From positions 5,939,831 through 6,003,830 of the forward strand of contig NZ_KI911783.1 in assembly GCF_000515415.1 (NCBI RefSeq): 64,000 nucleotides of DNA, given 5' to 3'. The notes below the pieces were generated by a model. That model had not been told where the DNA came from. It ran no database searches and worked only from the letters and a program-made list of their open reading frames with translations. Origin of the DNA: Bradyrhizobium sp. WSM1417. Its GTDB lineage: Bacteria; Pseudomonadota; Alphaproteobacteria; Rhizobiales; Xanthobacteraceae. The position numbers and the translations under genes were made by a program. Shown piece after piece: positions 9,343-18,780 of the stretch (position 1 is the first letter of the stretch; each line of letters begins with the position of its first letter).

Positions 9343-9891
9343 CTACGCCTCGTCCGTCACCATCCGCGCCATGACGCGGTCGCGGCGGATGAAATGGTGC
9401 CACAGGGCGGCGATCACGTGAATGGCGATCAAGGCGAGCAGCACATAGGCAAAGAGGATGTGGCGGTCTTCATAGGCGCCCGCTGCCGCGCGGTCGGGAG
9501 CGGTGAATTGCGGCACGTGAAACAGGCCGAAGAAGTCCGAATAGTCAGGCGCGTGCGCACCGGAATGCGCCCAGCCGAGCATGGTGACGACGATGACGGC
9601 GAGGTAGAGCGCGCCGTGGCTGACATGGGCCGTGACCTTCTGCCAGCGCGAGGTCTCGGCCGGCATGGTCGGCGTCGGGTTGACGAGGCGCCAGACCAGG
9701 CGCAGCACCGTGAGCAGCAGGATCACATAGCCGATATCGGCGTGGATCGAACGGTAGAAAAAGCGTTCGGGACGCGCCGGGATGTGGTTCATCCACCACC
9801 CGAAGCCGATCATGCCGATGATGGTCAGCGCCAGAACCCAGTGCAGCCATCGGGAAATGCTGCCCCAGCCGTGACTGGTATTTCTGATCAT
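9343..9891 (-). CDS. Cytochrome b561 family protein
   Basis: A 182-residue, four-helix membrane protein. Conserved histidines are visible in SRWLHWVLA, RSIHADIG, SHGALYLA and IHVIAALWHH, matching the paired haem b ligands of the bacterial b561 (CybB) family, which moves electrons from the quinol pool. The ATG at 9891 with GGAG upstream is preferred over the 5' extension in the frame, which is not hydrophobic and overlaps the promoter region of murI. It is probably co-transcribed with the GST gene 67 bases downstream. Confidence 0.88.
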   Translation of the reverse strand: MIRNTSHGWGSISRWLHWVLALTIIGMIGFGWWMNHIPARPERFFYRSIHADIGYVILLLTVLRLVWRLVNPTPTMPAETSRWQKVTAHVSHGALYLAVIVVTMLGWAHSGAHAPDYSDFFGLFHVPQFTAPDRAAAGAYEDRHILFAYVLLALIAIHVIAALWHHFIRRDRVMARMVTDEA

Positions 9892-10064
9892 GTCGGCTCT
9901 CCGGAGTTTTGCGGGCCTGTCCCTATCTGCGCCGCAGTCCGGCAGCTGATATCGGGTCCATGCGGCAATCGCGAAATCGAATCGGTCCAAATTAGCCCTA
10001 AGCGCCCCTGCCGCAAAACCGCCCCAAAAACCGAATGGTAACCATGTCGGGCTAGGGTGATCAC

Positions 10065-10862
10065 GTGACCAATTCCCCGACGATTCTGGTGTTCGATTCC
10101 GGCCTTGGCGGGCTCACGGTCCTGCGTGAGGTCGTGGCCGCGCGCTCCGACGCGCATTACGTCTACGTCGCGGACGACGCCTTCTTTCCCTACGGCCACC
10201 ACAGCGAGGACGAGATCATCGCCCGCGTGGTGCCGCTGATGGGGGAATTGGTCGGCACGCACGATCCTGACCTCGTCGTCATCGCCTGCAACACGGCGTC
10301 CACTTTGGTCCTATCGCATCTGCGCGCCGCTTATTCCCTGCCCTTCGTCGGCACCGTGCCGGCGATCAAGCCGGCCTGCGCGCAGTCGAGGAGCCGGCGC
10401 GTGTCGGTGCTCGGCACCAAGGGCACGGTGAAGCGCGAATATACCAAGGCGCTGATCCGCGATTTCGCGCAAGGCTGCGAGGTGACGCTGGTCGGTTCGC
10501 CGGAGCTGGCCGCGCTGGCCGAAGCAGAGCTCAGCGGCTCTCCCGTCAGCGACGACGCCATCCTCGCGGAGCTCGCCCCGTGTTTCGTCGGCGATGCCGG
10601 GGACGCCGGCGCACGCACCGATACCGTGGTGCTCGCCTGCACGCATTATCCGCTGCTGCTCGACCGGCTGAAAAAGCTCGCGCCCTGGCCGGTGGACTGG
10701 ATCGATCCGGCGCCCGCGATCGCCCGCCGCGTCTCGGATCTGCTCGGCCCGCACACCGGCGGCATCGCGCAATCCGGCGCCGAAATGATCTTCACGTCGA
10801 ACCGCGTGCATGGCCTTTCGGCCACGCTGACGCCGTTCTTCGGCGGCCGCATTCCGGCCTGA
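10065..10862 (+). CDS. murI: Glutamate racemase
   Basis: A 265-residue enzyme that interconverts L- and D-glutamate for peptidoglycan synthesis. The FDSGLGGLTVL opening and both catalytic cysteines are present, in ACNTAS (C75) and ACTHYP (C192), with the usual spacing for the family. The start is GTG at 10065 with AGGG upstream; an upstream in-frame ATG is closed by a stop at 10053. It diverges from the b561 gene. Confidence 0.95.
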   Translation: MTNSPTILVFDSGLGGLTVLREVVAARSDAHYVYVADDAFFPYGHHSEDEIIARVVPLMGELVGTHDPDLVVIACNTASTLVLSHLRAAYSLPFVGTVPAIKPACAQSRSRRVSVLGTKGTVKREYTKALIRDFAQGCEVTLVGSPELAALAEAELSGSPVSDDAILAELAPCFVGDAGDAGARTDTVVLACTHYPLLLDRLKKLAPWPVDWIDPAPAIARRVSDLLGPHTGGIAQSGAEMIFTSNRVHGLSATLTPFFGGRIPA

Positions 10863-10923
10863 CCTTGCGCCTCGACGGCGCGCTGCTAGGCTCCGCCGTC
10901 GTCGTTTCCTGCAGGTTCTTCCC

Positions 10924-11697
10924 ATGTCCGTCCCGACCACGCCCCTCAACCGTCTCCGCCAGCTCTGGCGCGAGGGTCGTCCTGCCTTCGGCGCGATCGC
11001 GACGATCCCGAGCGTGCAGACCGTGCAGATCATGGCGCGCTCACTCGACTGGATCATCGTCGATCTCGAGCATGGGCCGATTGGACTGACCGAAGCACAT
11101 GCGATGATCGCAGCCACGACCGGCACACCGTGCACCCCGCTGGTGCGGATCGCGGCGAACGAACCGTGGCTTGCGAAGGCACCGATGGACATCGGTGCCT
11201 TCGGCATCAATTTCCCGATGATCACCAATCGTGCGGAGGCCGAGAAAGCGGTGCGCAGCGTGCGCTATCCGCCACGCGGCGATCGGCTCTGGGGTCCGTT
11301 CCATGCGCCATTCCGCTGGGGCCAGTCGATGCCGGACTACATGGCCAGCGCCGACGACGAGATGATCTGCATGATCACCATCGAGCACGTCGACGCCGTC
11401 AACCGCATCGACGAGATCATGGCCACGCCCGGCATCGACGTTGCTGTGATCGGGCCCGGCGATCTCGCCACCTCCATCAACAAGCGCGGCCAGATGGACG
11501 ATCCGGAATTGCTGGAGCTGGTGGCGCGGGCCGAGGCCGGCATCCTCAGAAGCGGCGTGCCGATCGGCGGTGTGGCGCGTACCGCAGACCAGGCCAATGC
11601 CCTGGTCGACCGCGGCTACCGCGCGATCGCGCTCGGTTTCGACTGGTCGCTATTCCAGCGCGGCATTATGGCAGCGTTCGAGGGGATCAAGCGCTAG
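10924..11697 (+). CDS. HpcH/HpaI-family aldolase (4-hydroxy-2-oxo acid aldolase type)
   Basis: A 257-residue class II aldolase. The family marks are IIVDLEHGP, the glycine-rich GINFPMI region, the RYPPRGDR loop and MICMITIEHVDAVN, which carries the metal-binding Glu. Relatives cleave 4-hydroxy-2-oxo acids to pyruvate or glyoxylate plus an aldehyde. There are no aromatic-degradation genes beside it, so the natural substrate is open. It lies 62 bases after murI on the same strand. Confidence 0.85.
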   Translation: MSVPTTPLNRLRQLWREGRPAFGAIATIPSVQTVQIMARSLDWIIVDLEHGPIGLTEAHAMIAATTGTPCTPLVRIAANEPWLAKAPMDIGAFGINFPMITNRAEAEKAVRSVRYPPRGDRLWGPFHAPFRWGQSMPDYMASADDEMICMITIEHVDAVNRIDEIMATPGIDVAVIGPGDLATSINKRGQMDDPELLELVARAEAGILRSGVPIGGVARTADQANALVDRGYRAIALGFDWSLFQRGIMAAFEGIKR

Positions 11698-11782
11698 CCT
11701 TGAGCCTTGCCGGGAGTTTTGCCGAGAGTCTTGCCGGGAACCACGGCGCTGCTAGGCTCAGTCGTTCCAGGGAGGAAAAACC

Positions 11783-12166
11783 ATGCTCAAAAAGACTTTG
11801 CTCGCTCTCGCCTTCACCGGCCTCGCGGTTGCGGCCTTCGCCCAGCAGCCCGGCATCAAGCGCACCCCGCTCCAGAAGGTCGAATTTCCCGATGGCTACA
11901 ACACCATCACGGCCATCGCGGAGGTCCCGGCGGGCGGCGCGGCCGGTCGCCATACCCATCCGGGCATCGAGACCGGCTACGTGCTCGAAGGCGAGCTCAA
12001 TCTCCTCATCGACGGGCAGCCGGAAAAGACGCTGAAGGCCGGCGATTCCTACCAGATCCCGGCAGGCGTCGTGCATGACGCCAAAGCCCACGGCGATAAG
12101 GCTATGAAGGTGCTTGGGGTTTACGTCGTCGACAAGACCAAGCCGCTGGCCTCGCCGGCGCCCTGA
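11783..12166 (+). CDS. Exported single-domain cupin protein
   Basis: A 127-residue protein with a clear signal peptide (MLKKTLLALAFTGLAVAAFA then QQ) and one cupin barrel. Cupin motif 1 reads GRHTHPGIETGYVLEGEL, giving two His and one Glu as metal ligands, and motif 2 contains PAGVVHDA with the third His. It is thus a predicted periplasmic metal-binding cupin of unknown activity. GGGAGGA precedes the ATG at the normal distance. Confidence 0.85.
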   Translation: MLKKTLLALAFTGLAVAAFAQQPGIKRTPLQKVEFPDGYNTITAIAEVPAGGAAGRHTHPGIETGYVLEGELNLLIDGQPEKTLKAGDSYQIPAGVVHDAKAHGDKAMKVLGVYVVDKTKPLASPAP

Positions 12167-12270
12167 TGCGGCGAACCGACCGGCCCCACGCGGGTTGGTT
12201 CGTGCTAGAGCAGGCGGCGAGCGGGACCCCGCTCGCTGCACAAACTTTAATCAGGGGAAACCAAAGAGCG

Positions 12271-13038
12271 ATGCGCGGGACGCCCAACACCATTTCGCTG
12301 CCGCGTCGCCTGATTATCGACCTCATGCACGCCTCGATGGGCGTGCCCTTCGTGTCTCTGTCCCGATCGCTCGATATCGGCCCTCTGCTGGAGGCCCGCG
12401 CGGGCGCGATGGCGCCAGCCGGCTGGGCGGCCATGTTCGTCAAGGCTTTTGCCCTGGTCGCCAGGGACGAGCCGGTCCTGCGTACCGTCTATGCCAAATG
12501 GCCCTGGCCGTCGCTCTACGAGCTGCCGAAGAGCGTGGCCTCGGTGGCCATCGCTCGGGTCGAGGGCGGCGAGGAATGCGTGATCCCGCAGCGAATCGTG
12601 GCTCCCGAGGCCATGCCCCTGGCTGCGGTCGACGCCGAGATCCGGCGCGCCAAGACCGCCCCGATCGACGAAATTCCCATGTTCCGCAAGATCATGCGGG
12701 TGACCCGTCTGCCGCTGCCGCTGCGGCGGCTGTCCTGGGCGATAGGACTGAGTTTCGGCCGGCAGCGCGGCAACTGGTTCGGCAGCTTCGCGGTGAGCTC
12801 GGTGGCCGCCTATGGTGGCGGCGAGCTTCACCCGATCACGCCCGGCCCCTTCATCGTCAGCTATGGGATGGTCGGGCCTGAGCAGACCATCCATGTCGTG
12901 ATCCGCTGGGATCACCGGATCACCGATGCCGCCCCGATCGCCCGGGTCCTGACCCGGCTGGAACAGGTCCTGAACACTGAAATCGCTGCCGAATTGCGTG
13001 CGGCCGGGTCGAAGCCGATCCGGGCGGTCGGGACGTGA
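12271..13038 (+). CDS. Orphan 2-oxo acid dehydrogenase E2-type acyltransferase domain protein
   Basis: A 255-residue protein matching only the catalytic domain of dihydrolipoamide acyltransferases. The active-site motif WDHRITDA (H215, D219) is intact and close to the E2 consensus DHRxxDGA. There is no lipoyl domain, no E1/E3-binding domain and no E1 or E3 gene nearby, so it is not a normal pyruvate-dehydrogenase component. The ATG at 12271 is chosen because AGGGGA lies upstream and the family similarity begins there; an alternative ATG at 12166 would overlap the cupin stop but adds 35 unremarkable residues. Confidence 0.75.
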   Translation: MRGTPNTISLPRRLIIDLMHASMGVPFVSLSRSLDIGPLLEARAGAMAPAGWAAMFVKAFALVARDEPVLRTVYAKWPWPSLYELPKSVASVAIARVEGGEECVIPQRIVAPEAMPLAAVDAEIRRAKTAPIDEIPMFRKIMRVTRLPLPLRRLSWAIGLSFGRQRGNWFGSFAVSSVAAYGGGELHPITPGPFIVSYGMVGPEQTIHVVIRWDHRITDAAPIARVLTRLEQVLNTEIAAELRAAGSKPIRAVGT

Positions 13039-13092
13039 GTCCGGGCCATTCGCATTGACAGCGAGCCCCAAATCCTCCTAAAAGCCGCTTGC

Positions 13093-13116
13093 TCGCGGGC
13101 CGATTTCGGCCCGCGA
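13093..13116. other. Perfect GC-rich hairpin upstream of rpsD
   Basis: Ten to eleven bases pair perfectly (TCGCGGGCCGA with its complement) across a tiny loop. There is no T-run after it, so it is a weak candidate for a terminator of the upstream gene. It sits about 120 bases before the rpsD start, so it could also be part of an rpsD leader structure. Confidence 0.4.
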
Positions 13117-13234
13117 AGCGTTTCGCGACCCGTGGTCCTGTCCCTTAAGCTTTGGGATTGGACCTGTCAGTGCCGGGCTAGCCCGTCACACAGGAGGGCG
13201 CGTTTCCTCAAACCATGTACCTGAAGAGGACGCG

Positions 13235-13852
13235 ATGACTAAGCGCAGTGAGGCGAAGTACAAACTCGATCGCCGTATGGGCCAGAACATCTGGGGCCGC
13301 CCGAAGAGCCCCGTGAACCGCCGCGAGTACGGCCCCGGCCAGCACGGCCAGCGCCGCAAGGGCAAGCTCTCCGACTTCGGCGTGCAGCTGCGCGCCAAGC
13401 AGAAGCTGAAGGGTTACTACGCCAACATCTCCGAGCGTCAGTTCCACAGCATCTACGTCGAGGCCAGCCGCCTCAAGGGTGATACCGGCGAGAACCTGAT
13501 CGGCCTGCTCGAGCGCCGTCTCGACGCGGTCGTGTACCGCGCCAAGTTCGTCTCGACGATCTTCGCCGCGCGCCAGTTCATCAACCACGGCCACGTCAAG
13601 GTGAACGGCCGCAAGGTCAACATCTCGAGCTATCTGGTCAAGCTCGGCGACGTGATCGAGGTCAAGGAATCCTCGAAACAGCTCGCCCACGTCCTCGAAG
13701 CCAGCCAGCTCTCCGAGCGCGACACCCCCGACTATCTCGAAGTCGACCACGGCAAGATGACCGCGAAATACATTCGCATCCCCCATCTCTCCGACGTGCC
13801 GTTCCCGGTGCAGATGGAGCCGCATCTGGTCGTCGAATTCTATTCGCGCTAA
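13235..13852 (+). CDS. rpsD: 30S ribosomal protein S4
   Basis: A 205-residue primary 16S rRNA-binding protein of the small subunit. Conserved stretches include [17 protein letters not shown], the S4 RNA-binding domain [12 protein letters not shown] and [15 protein letters not shown]. It starts [14 protein letters not shown] and ends EFYSR, as full-length alphaproteobacterial S4 does. It is monocistronic here, followed by a strong terminator. Confidence 0.97.
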   Translation: MTKRSEAKYKLDRRMGQNIWGRPKSPVNRREYGPGQHGQRRKGKLSDFGVQLRAKQKLKGYYANISERQFHSIYVEASRLKGDTGENLIGLLERRLDAVVYRAKFVSTIFAARQFINHGHVKVNGRKVNISSYLVKLGDVIEVKESSKQLAHVLEASQLSERDTPDYLEVDHGKMTAKYIRIPHLSDVPFPVQMEPHLVVEFYSR

Positions 13853-13866
13853 GATCTGAATATCGA

Positions 13867-13893
13867 AAGGCCCCGGTTCGCCGGGGCCTTTTT
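13867..13893 (+). terminator. Rho-independent terminator of rpsD
   Basis: AAGGCCCCGG pairs with CCGGGGCCTT across a TTCG tetraloop and is followed directly by Ts. It lies 14 bases after the rpsD stop codon. Confidence 0.9.
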
Positions 13894-13941
13894 GCTTAAA
13901 GAGCCACACTTCAGTGGCCGTTTACTTTCAGGAGGCGTCGC

Positions 13942-15009
13942 ATGCTCTACACCCCTCCCCCGATCGATCCCAAAGCGCCGCCGGTGCGCATCAATCTGCT
14001 GTCGGACACACAGACAAAGCCGACACCCGCAATGCGCGAGGCGATGGCGCGGGCGGAGGTCGGCGACGAGCAGGTCGGCGACGATCCGACCGTGAACGCG
14101 CTGTGCGAGCGCGTCGCCGAGCTGCTCGGCAAGGAGGCAGCCGTGTACATGCCGTCAGGCACGATGTGCAACGTCACCGCAACGCTGGTGCATTGCCGTC
14201 CTGGCGACGAGATCCTGGCGCACGAGAGCGCGCACATCATCGCCCGTGAAGGCGGCGCGCATGCCGCGATCGGCGGCTTTCAAGTCACGCAATTGAAGGG
14301 ACCCGACGGCCAGTTCACGCCGGAGACCTTTCGCAGAGCGCTGCATCCGCGCACCCGCTACCAGCCGCCGCAGACGGTGGTCAGCGTCGAGCAGACGGCC
14401 AATATCGGTGGCGGCACGATCTGGAAGAAAGCCGCGCTCGACGAGATCGTGGCTATCGCGAACCACCATGGCCTCGTCACCCACATGGACGGCGCGCGCC
14501 TGCTCAACGCCACTGTCGCGAGCGGCATCTCCCCGCGCGACATGACCGCGGGCTGGGATTCGGCCTGGATCGACTTCTCGAAGGGCTTGGGCGCGCCGAT
14601 CGGCGGCGTGCTGGCGGGCTCGCGCGCCTTCATCGATGCGGTCTGGCAGTGGAAGCAGCGGCTCGGCGGCTCGATGCGACAGGCCGGAATCTGCGCGGCG
14701 GCTTGCATCTACGCGCTCGACCATCACGTCGAGCGGCTTGCCGACGATCACGCCAATGCGCGCGCGCTCGCCCGCGGATTGGCGCAGATCGCAGGCGTCG
14801 AGGTGCAGGAGCCCGAGACCAACCTGGTGTTCTTCAAGCCCGATGGTGCCGGTATTCCCGGCGACAAGGTGGTCGCGGCGCTGCGCCAGCGCGGCGTGAC
14901 GCTTGCGATGATGGACGGCCGCATCCGCGCCTGCACCCATCTCGACGTCAATGCGAGCCAGGTCGAGGAGACGATCGGATATATCCGCGAGATCGTGCGC
15001 GGAGCGTAA
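13942..15009 (+). CDS. ltaE: Low-specificity L-threonine aldolase
   Basis: A 355-residue PLP enzyme that cleaves threonine to glycine and acetaldehyde. The PLP lysine is in WIDFSKGLGAP (K214), the SDTQTKPT opening and MPSGTMCN phosphate-binding loop are as in the family, and HMDGARLLNA supplies the cofactor Asp. A CAGGAGGCG ribosome-binding site precedes the ATG. Glycine made here could feed the glycine cleavage genes further along, but the genes are not linked in an operon. Confidence 0.92.
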   Translation: MLYTPPPIDPKAPPVRINLLSDTQTKPTPAMREAMARAEVGDEQVGDDPTVNALCERVAELLGKEAAVYMPSGTMCNVTATLVHCRPGDEILAHESAHIIAREGGAHAAIGGFQVTQLKGPDGQFTPETFRRALHPRTRYQPPQTVVSVEQTANIGGGTIWKKAALDEIVAIANHHGLVTHMDGARLLNATVASGISPRDMTAGWDSAWIDFSKGLGAPIGGVLAGSRAFIDAVWQWKQRLGGSMRQAGICAAACIYALDHHVERLADDHANARALARGLAQIAGVEVQEPETNLVFFKPDGAGIPGDKVVAALRQRGVTLAMMDGRIRACTHLDVNASQVEETIGYIREIVRGA

Positions 15010-16272
15010 TCACCGCCCCATCGCCTGGTAGATCAGCGTCTTCAGCGCCAGTTGAATCCGGCCGCGCTGCGTCGGGGTCTGCACCATGAAGATCCCGAAC
15101 AGATCGTCCTCGGGATCGATGAAGAAGAACGTGCCGCCGACGCCGTCCCAGCGATATTCGCCGAGCGGCCACGCAGTTCCAGGGGGCACCGAGGTGCGCA
15201 CGGCGAAGCCGAGACCGAAGCCGGAAGACCCGCCCGGATAATAGTTCTGGTCGCGCGCGATCTTCGTCTCCGGCCCGATATGATCCGAGGCCATCAGCGC
15301 GATGGTCTCCGGTTTGAGATAGCGCCGGCCCTCAAAAGTGCCGCCGTTGAGCAGCATCTGGGCGAAGCGGGCGTAGTCGCCGACCGTGCCGACCATGCCG
15401 CCGCCGCCCGATTCCCATGTCGCGGGCCGCCTGATATCGCGGACCTGCGTCGTCGGATTGATGTTGCGATCCTCCGGCATCGGCTCGGCGATGCGCGGGA
15501 ATTTGGCGGGATCGGCAACGAAGAAGGCCGTCTCGATCATGCCGAGCGGATCGAGCAGCCGCTCCTTCTCGAACTGCAGCAGCGTCTTTCCGGCAATGAT
15601 TTCGACGACGCGGCCAAGCACGTCGGTGGAATAGCCATAGTCCCACACCGTGCCGGGCTGCTCGACCAGCGGCAGCGTGGCGATCTTAGCGGCGAATTCG
15701 GCGTTGGTCAGATTGCTGTTGAAGAGATTGGCGTCCGCGTAGACCTCGCGCACCATACCGCCTCCGTAATAGCCGTAAGGCAGCCCCGCGGTGTGACGCA
15801 GCAGATCCTTGATCGTGATGGGTCGCTCCAGCGGCTCCAGCGCCAGCGCGACTTTGCCGTCCTCCGCCTTCTTCTCGATGCCGACCTTCATGCCGGCGAA
15901 GGCCGGAATGTATTTCGAGACGGGATCGTTGAGCGACAGCTTGCCCTCCTCGACCAGCATCATCGCCATCACGGAGGTGACCGGCTTCGACATCGAGTAG
16001 AGGCGGAAGATCGTATCCGCGCTCATCGATAACTCGGTCGCGACGTCGCGGACGCCGAAATTCTGGTAATAGACCGCCTTGCCGTGCTGCTGAAGCAGCA
16101 GGATGGCGCCGGGAATCTTGCCGGTGGCGACCTCGTTGCGGATGTAGTCGGAAACCTTCGCCAGCCCCGCGGGCGAGAGCGTGTGGACCGCACGCCCCTC
16201 GGAACCCGCCTTCGCAACGATGCCGCCGGCGAGAAGAACGAGCGCCGCGATCAATGCGCGGCGCCCGAACAT
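15010..16272 (-). CDS. Exported beta-lactamase-family serine hydrolase, copy 1
   Basis: A 420-residue protein with a signal peptide (1-23) and a class C beta-lactamase/esterase fold. The nucleophile motif is SMSK (S93, K96). The second motif position reads YGYSTD rather than YxN, as in several esterase-type members, so a carboxylesterase or peptidase role is likelier than beta-lactam hydrolysis. The ATG at 16272 has GGAGA upstream and begins two bases after the preceding gene's stop codon; a longer start at 16293 overlaps that gene. It forms an operon with the paralogue upstream. Confidence 0.88.
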   Translation of the reverse strand: MFGRRALIAALVLLAGGIVAKAGSEGRAVHTLSPAGLAKVSDYIRNEVATGKIPGAILLLQQHGKAVYYQNFGVRDVATELSMSADTIFRLYSMSKPVTSVMAMMLVEEGKLSLNDPVSKYIPAFAGMKVGIEKKAEDGKVALALEPLERPITIKDLLRHTAGLPYGYYGGGMVREVYADANLFNSNLTNAEFAAKIATLPLVEQPGTVWDYGYSTDVLGRVVEIIAGKTLLQFEKERLLDPLGMIETAFFVADPAKFPRIAEPMPEDRNINPTTQVRDIRRPATWESGGGGMVGTVGDYARFAQMLLNGGTFEGRRYLKPETIALMASDHIGPETKIARDQNYYPGGSSGFGLGFAVRTSVPPGTAWPLGEYRWDGVGGTFFFIDPEDDLFGIFMVQTPTQRGRIQLALKTLIYQAMGR

Positions 16273-16273
16273 G

Positions 16274-17560
16274 TCAATTCTCCATCGCTTCATAAACCAG
16301 CTGCTTCAATGTCCGCTGCACGCGCTGGCGCTCGGTCGGGGTCTGCTCCAGCAGCACGAAGAACATGTCCTGCTTGGGGTCGATCACGAAATAGCAGCCG
16401 GAGGCGCCGTCCCATTTCAATTCGCCGAGATCGCCGGGAGGCGGCGGTTTTGCGTTGCCGGGATCGGTGCGCACCGCAAGTCCGAGACCGAAGCCGAAAC
16501 CATCGCCGGGGAAGTAGAAATAATCGCGATCGACGCCCGACTTGGGGCCGATCTGATCGGTCACCATCAGCTTGAACGTCTCGGGCTTGAGAATCGTCTT
16601 GCCGTCGAGGCTGCCGCCGTTGAGCAGCATCTGCGTAAAGCGCTCATAATCGGCCATGGTCGTCACCATACCGCCGCTGGCGAACTGGATCTTCTTAACC
16701 ACCGTCGGATCGTTGATCCGCCCGACCCGGAAATCGCTGTCGTTCGGCACCGGCTGCGCCAGCAGCTTCTGCTTCTCGGGATCGGTGACGAAGAAGCCGG
16801 TGTCGACCATTCCGAGCGGGGCGAGCAGCTTCTCCCGCTCGATCTCGATGAGCGGCTTGCCGGCCGCGACCTCCATGACCCGGGCCAGGATGTCGGTGGA
16901 ATGGCCATATTGCCACAGCGCGCCCGGCTGGTTGTGCAGCGGCAGTTTTGCGATGCGCTCGGCGAACTCCGCGAGGTCGAAATCGCCGGCATAGATGTTG
17001 GCGTCGCGATAGGCCTTGCGGACGAGGCTGTCGCCGTAGAAGCCGTAGGTGACGCCCGAAGTGTGCGTCATCAAATCGTGCACCGTCATCGGCCGGTTCG
17101 GCGGCACCAGCTCGAGCGACTTGGTGCCGTCCTCGGCCTTCTTCTCGACGCCGACTTTCACGTTGGCGAAGGACGGAATGTATTTCGAGACGGGATCGTC
17201 GAGCTTGATCGTACCTTCCTCGATCAACTTCACTGCGACGACGGAAGTGATCGCCTTGCTCATCGAGAACAGGCGGAAGATCGTCTTGTCCGTGATCGGC
17301 GCCTTGCTGGCCGCGTCCTGCACGCCGAAGACTTCGTGGTAGACCGGCTTGCCATGTTGCTTGATGAGGACGTTTGCCCCGGCGATCTTGCCGGTCGCGA
17401 CCTCGTTCTTGAAGAACTCGGTGATCCTTGCGAGCTTGTCCTTGTTGAAATGCGCGCCGGCCGGAATCTCGTAGGTGCCCTCCGCCCGCGCAAGCGACAT
17501 CGTACCCAACGACACAAGCGCGGCGCAGACCAGCGCGCGCAGTCCAGATCGTGAAATCAT
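16274..17560 (-). CDS. Exported beta-lactamase-family serine hydrolase, copy 2
   Basis: A 428-residue paralogue of the next gene, with a signal peptide (1-26, ending ARA), nucleophile motif SMSK (S99, K102) and YGHSTD in place of YxN. The open frame extends to 17740, but the ATG at 17560 has a GGGGAGGGG ribosome-binding site and starts the signal peptide. Head-to-tail arrangement and shared length suggest tandem duplication. Confidence 0.88.
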   Translation of the reverse strand: MISRSGLRALVCAALVSLGTMSLARAEGTYEIPAGAHFNKDKLARITEFFKNEVATGKIAGANVLIKQHGKPVYHEVFGVQDAASKAPITDKTIFRLFSMSKAITSVVAVKLIEEGTIKLDDPVSKYIPSFANVKVGVEKKAEDGTKSLELVPPNRPMTVHDLMTHTSGVTYGFYGDSLVRKAYRDANIYAGDFDLAEFAERIAKLPLHNQPGALWQYGHSTDILARVMEVAAGKPLIEIEREKLLAPLGMVDTGFFVTDPEKQKLLAQPVPNDSDFRVGRINDPTVVKKIQFASGGMVTTMADYERFTQMLLNGGSLDGKTILKPETFKLMVTDQIGPKSGVDRDYFYFPGDGFGFGLGLAVRTDPGNAKPPPPGDLGELKWDGASGCYFVIDPKQDMFFVLLEQTPTERQRVQRTLKQLVYEAMEN

Positions 17561-17606
17561 ATCCCCTCCCCGGAACATGGCCGGGCGGAGTGTACCGACC
17601 GCGTCA

Positions 17607-18158
17607 TCAGGCACAAGGGCCGCCGTGCCGCGCCAAAACGTCCGCGTGCAGAGCCGCGCTCTTTTCCGAGAAACAACAAAATATGACGTCGACGACCAGC
17701 GGCGCGGCGGGAAGGGCTTGAATGGTCGCATGGACCGCAATCTTCGCTGCCTGGTCGGCCGGAAAGCCGTAAACTCCGGTCGAAATCGCGGAGAACGCCA
17801 CGGAGGTCAGCTGATTGGCCCCACAGAGCTCAAGCGCACGGCGGTAGCATGAGCCCAGCGCCTGCGCCTCACCGCGAGTGCCGCCGTGCCAGACCGGGCC
17901 GACCGCATGGATCACATGGGGCGCAGGGAGAAGGTAGCCCTTGGTGATCTTGGCATCGCCGGTCGCGCATCCTCCGAGCTTCCGACACTCGGCCAGAAGC
18001 TCGGGCCCGGCCGCCCGATGGATCGCGCCATCGACGCCGCCCCCACCCAGCAGCGACGTGTTGGCCGCGTTGACGATGGCGTCAACGCTCAGCGTGGTGA
18101 TGTCAGCAACGATGACCTTGAGCTCCGCGCCGCCGATCCGGCGCGTCAGCTGGGTCAC
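17607..18158 (-). CDS. Macrodomain protein (probable O-acetyl-ADP-ribose deacetylase)
   Basis: A 183-residue stand-alone macrodomain. The ADP-ribose-binding motifs are clear: [39 protein letters not shown] and [12 protein letters not shown]. This is the MacroD/YmdB type, which removes acetyl from O-acetyl-ADP-ribose or ADP-ribose from acidic residues. It ends 46 bases from the copy 2 hydrolase start and lies four bases after grxD on the same strand, so it is probably the second gene of a grxD operon. Confidence 0.92.
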   Translation of the reverse strand: MTQLTRRIGGAELKVIVADITTLSVDAIVNAANTSLLGGGGVDGAIHRAAGPELLAECRKLGGCATGDAKITKGYLLPAPHVIHAVGPVWHGGTRGEAQALGSCYRRALELCGANQLTSVAFSAISTGVYGFPADQAAKIAVHATIQALPAAPLVVDVIFCCFSEKSAALHADVLARHGGPCA

Positions 18159-18161
18159 CTA

Positions 18162-18488
18162 TCAGGCCGCGACAGCGACGCCCTTTTCGGTGAACAGCTG
18201 CTGCAATTCACCGGCCTGAAACATCTCGCGGACAATGTCGCAGCCGCCGACGAACTCGCCCTTGACATAGAGCTGCGGGATGGTCGGCCAGTTCGAAAAG
18301 TCCTTGATGCCGTTGCGGAGTTCGGCGGATTCGAGAACGTTGAGGCCCTTATAGCCGACGCCGATGTGGTCGAGAATCTGGACGACCTGGCCGGAGAACC
18401 CGCACTGCGGAAATTGCGGTGTGCCCTTCATGAACAGAACCACGTCGTTCGACTTCACTTCGTTGGCGATGAATTCCTCGATGCTCAT
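18162..18488 (-). CDS. grxD: Monothiol glutaredoxin, Grx4 type
   Basis: A 108-residue CGFS-type glutaredoxin (CGFS at 29-32, preceded by MKGTPQFPQ), which binds a [2Fe-2S] cluster with glutathione and works in iron-sulfur trafficking. [19 protein letters not shown] is the glutathione-binding part. The ATG at 18488 has AAGGA upstream; the frame's longer start at 18521 is not supported. Its usual partner BolA is encoded about 4 kb away on the same strand, with the ergothioneine genes and ltrA between them. Confidence 0.95.
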   Translation of the reverse strand: MSIEEFIANEVKSNDVVLFMKGTPQFPQCGFSGQVVQILDHIGVGYKGLNVLESAELRNGIKDFSNWPTIPQLYVKGEFVGGCDIVREMFQAGELQQLFTEKGVAVAA

Positions 18489-18703
18489 ATCCGTGTCCTT
18501 CTGGGGCGGAGCCCACTCCAATCGCTTCGGGCTGGCTCAGCCGATTTAACCCGATCCTTGCCTATATATGTAGCCCAAACCGTTGTGCATCCAAAGTAAA
18601 ATGGCGGCGAGCGGCCCCTGGGCGGACCGCTCTAGGCAGCACCGGCCCATTGCATGATGGCACGAATATCATCGCCGGGGAGGACTTTCATACCGTCACG
18701 GAG

Positions 18704-18715
18704 CCCCTATCTAGG
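18704..18715 (+). promoter_or_regulatory. Repeated CCCCTATCTAGG motif, possible -10 region for egtB
   Basis: The same 12 bases occur at 32901-32912. Both lie 63-65 bases before the start codon of the following plus-strand gene. TATCTA fits a sigma70-type -10 hexamer, but no strong -35 box was seen here. Confidence 0.35.
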
Positions 18716-18780
18716 ACGAACCCGGCGTTTTGGAACCCGGCAACGCCAACAACGTTCTCTTGTCCTGTCTGGAGAAAAAC

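Noticed and set aside
11698..11740. Three near copies of TTGCCGGGA before the cupin gene
   Set aside because: The copies are short and imperfect, and no regulatory role can be argued. They may be chance in GC-rich DNA.
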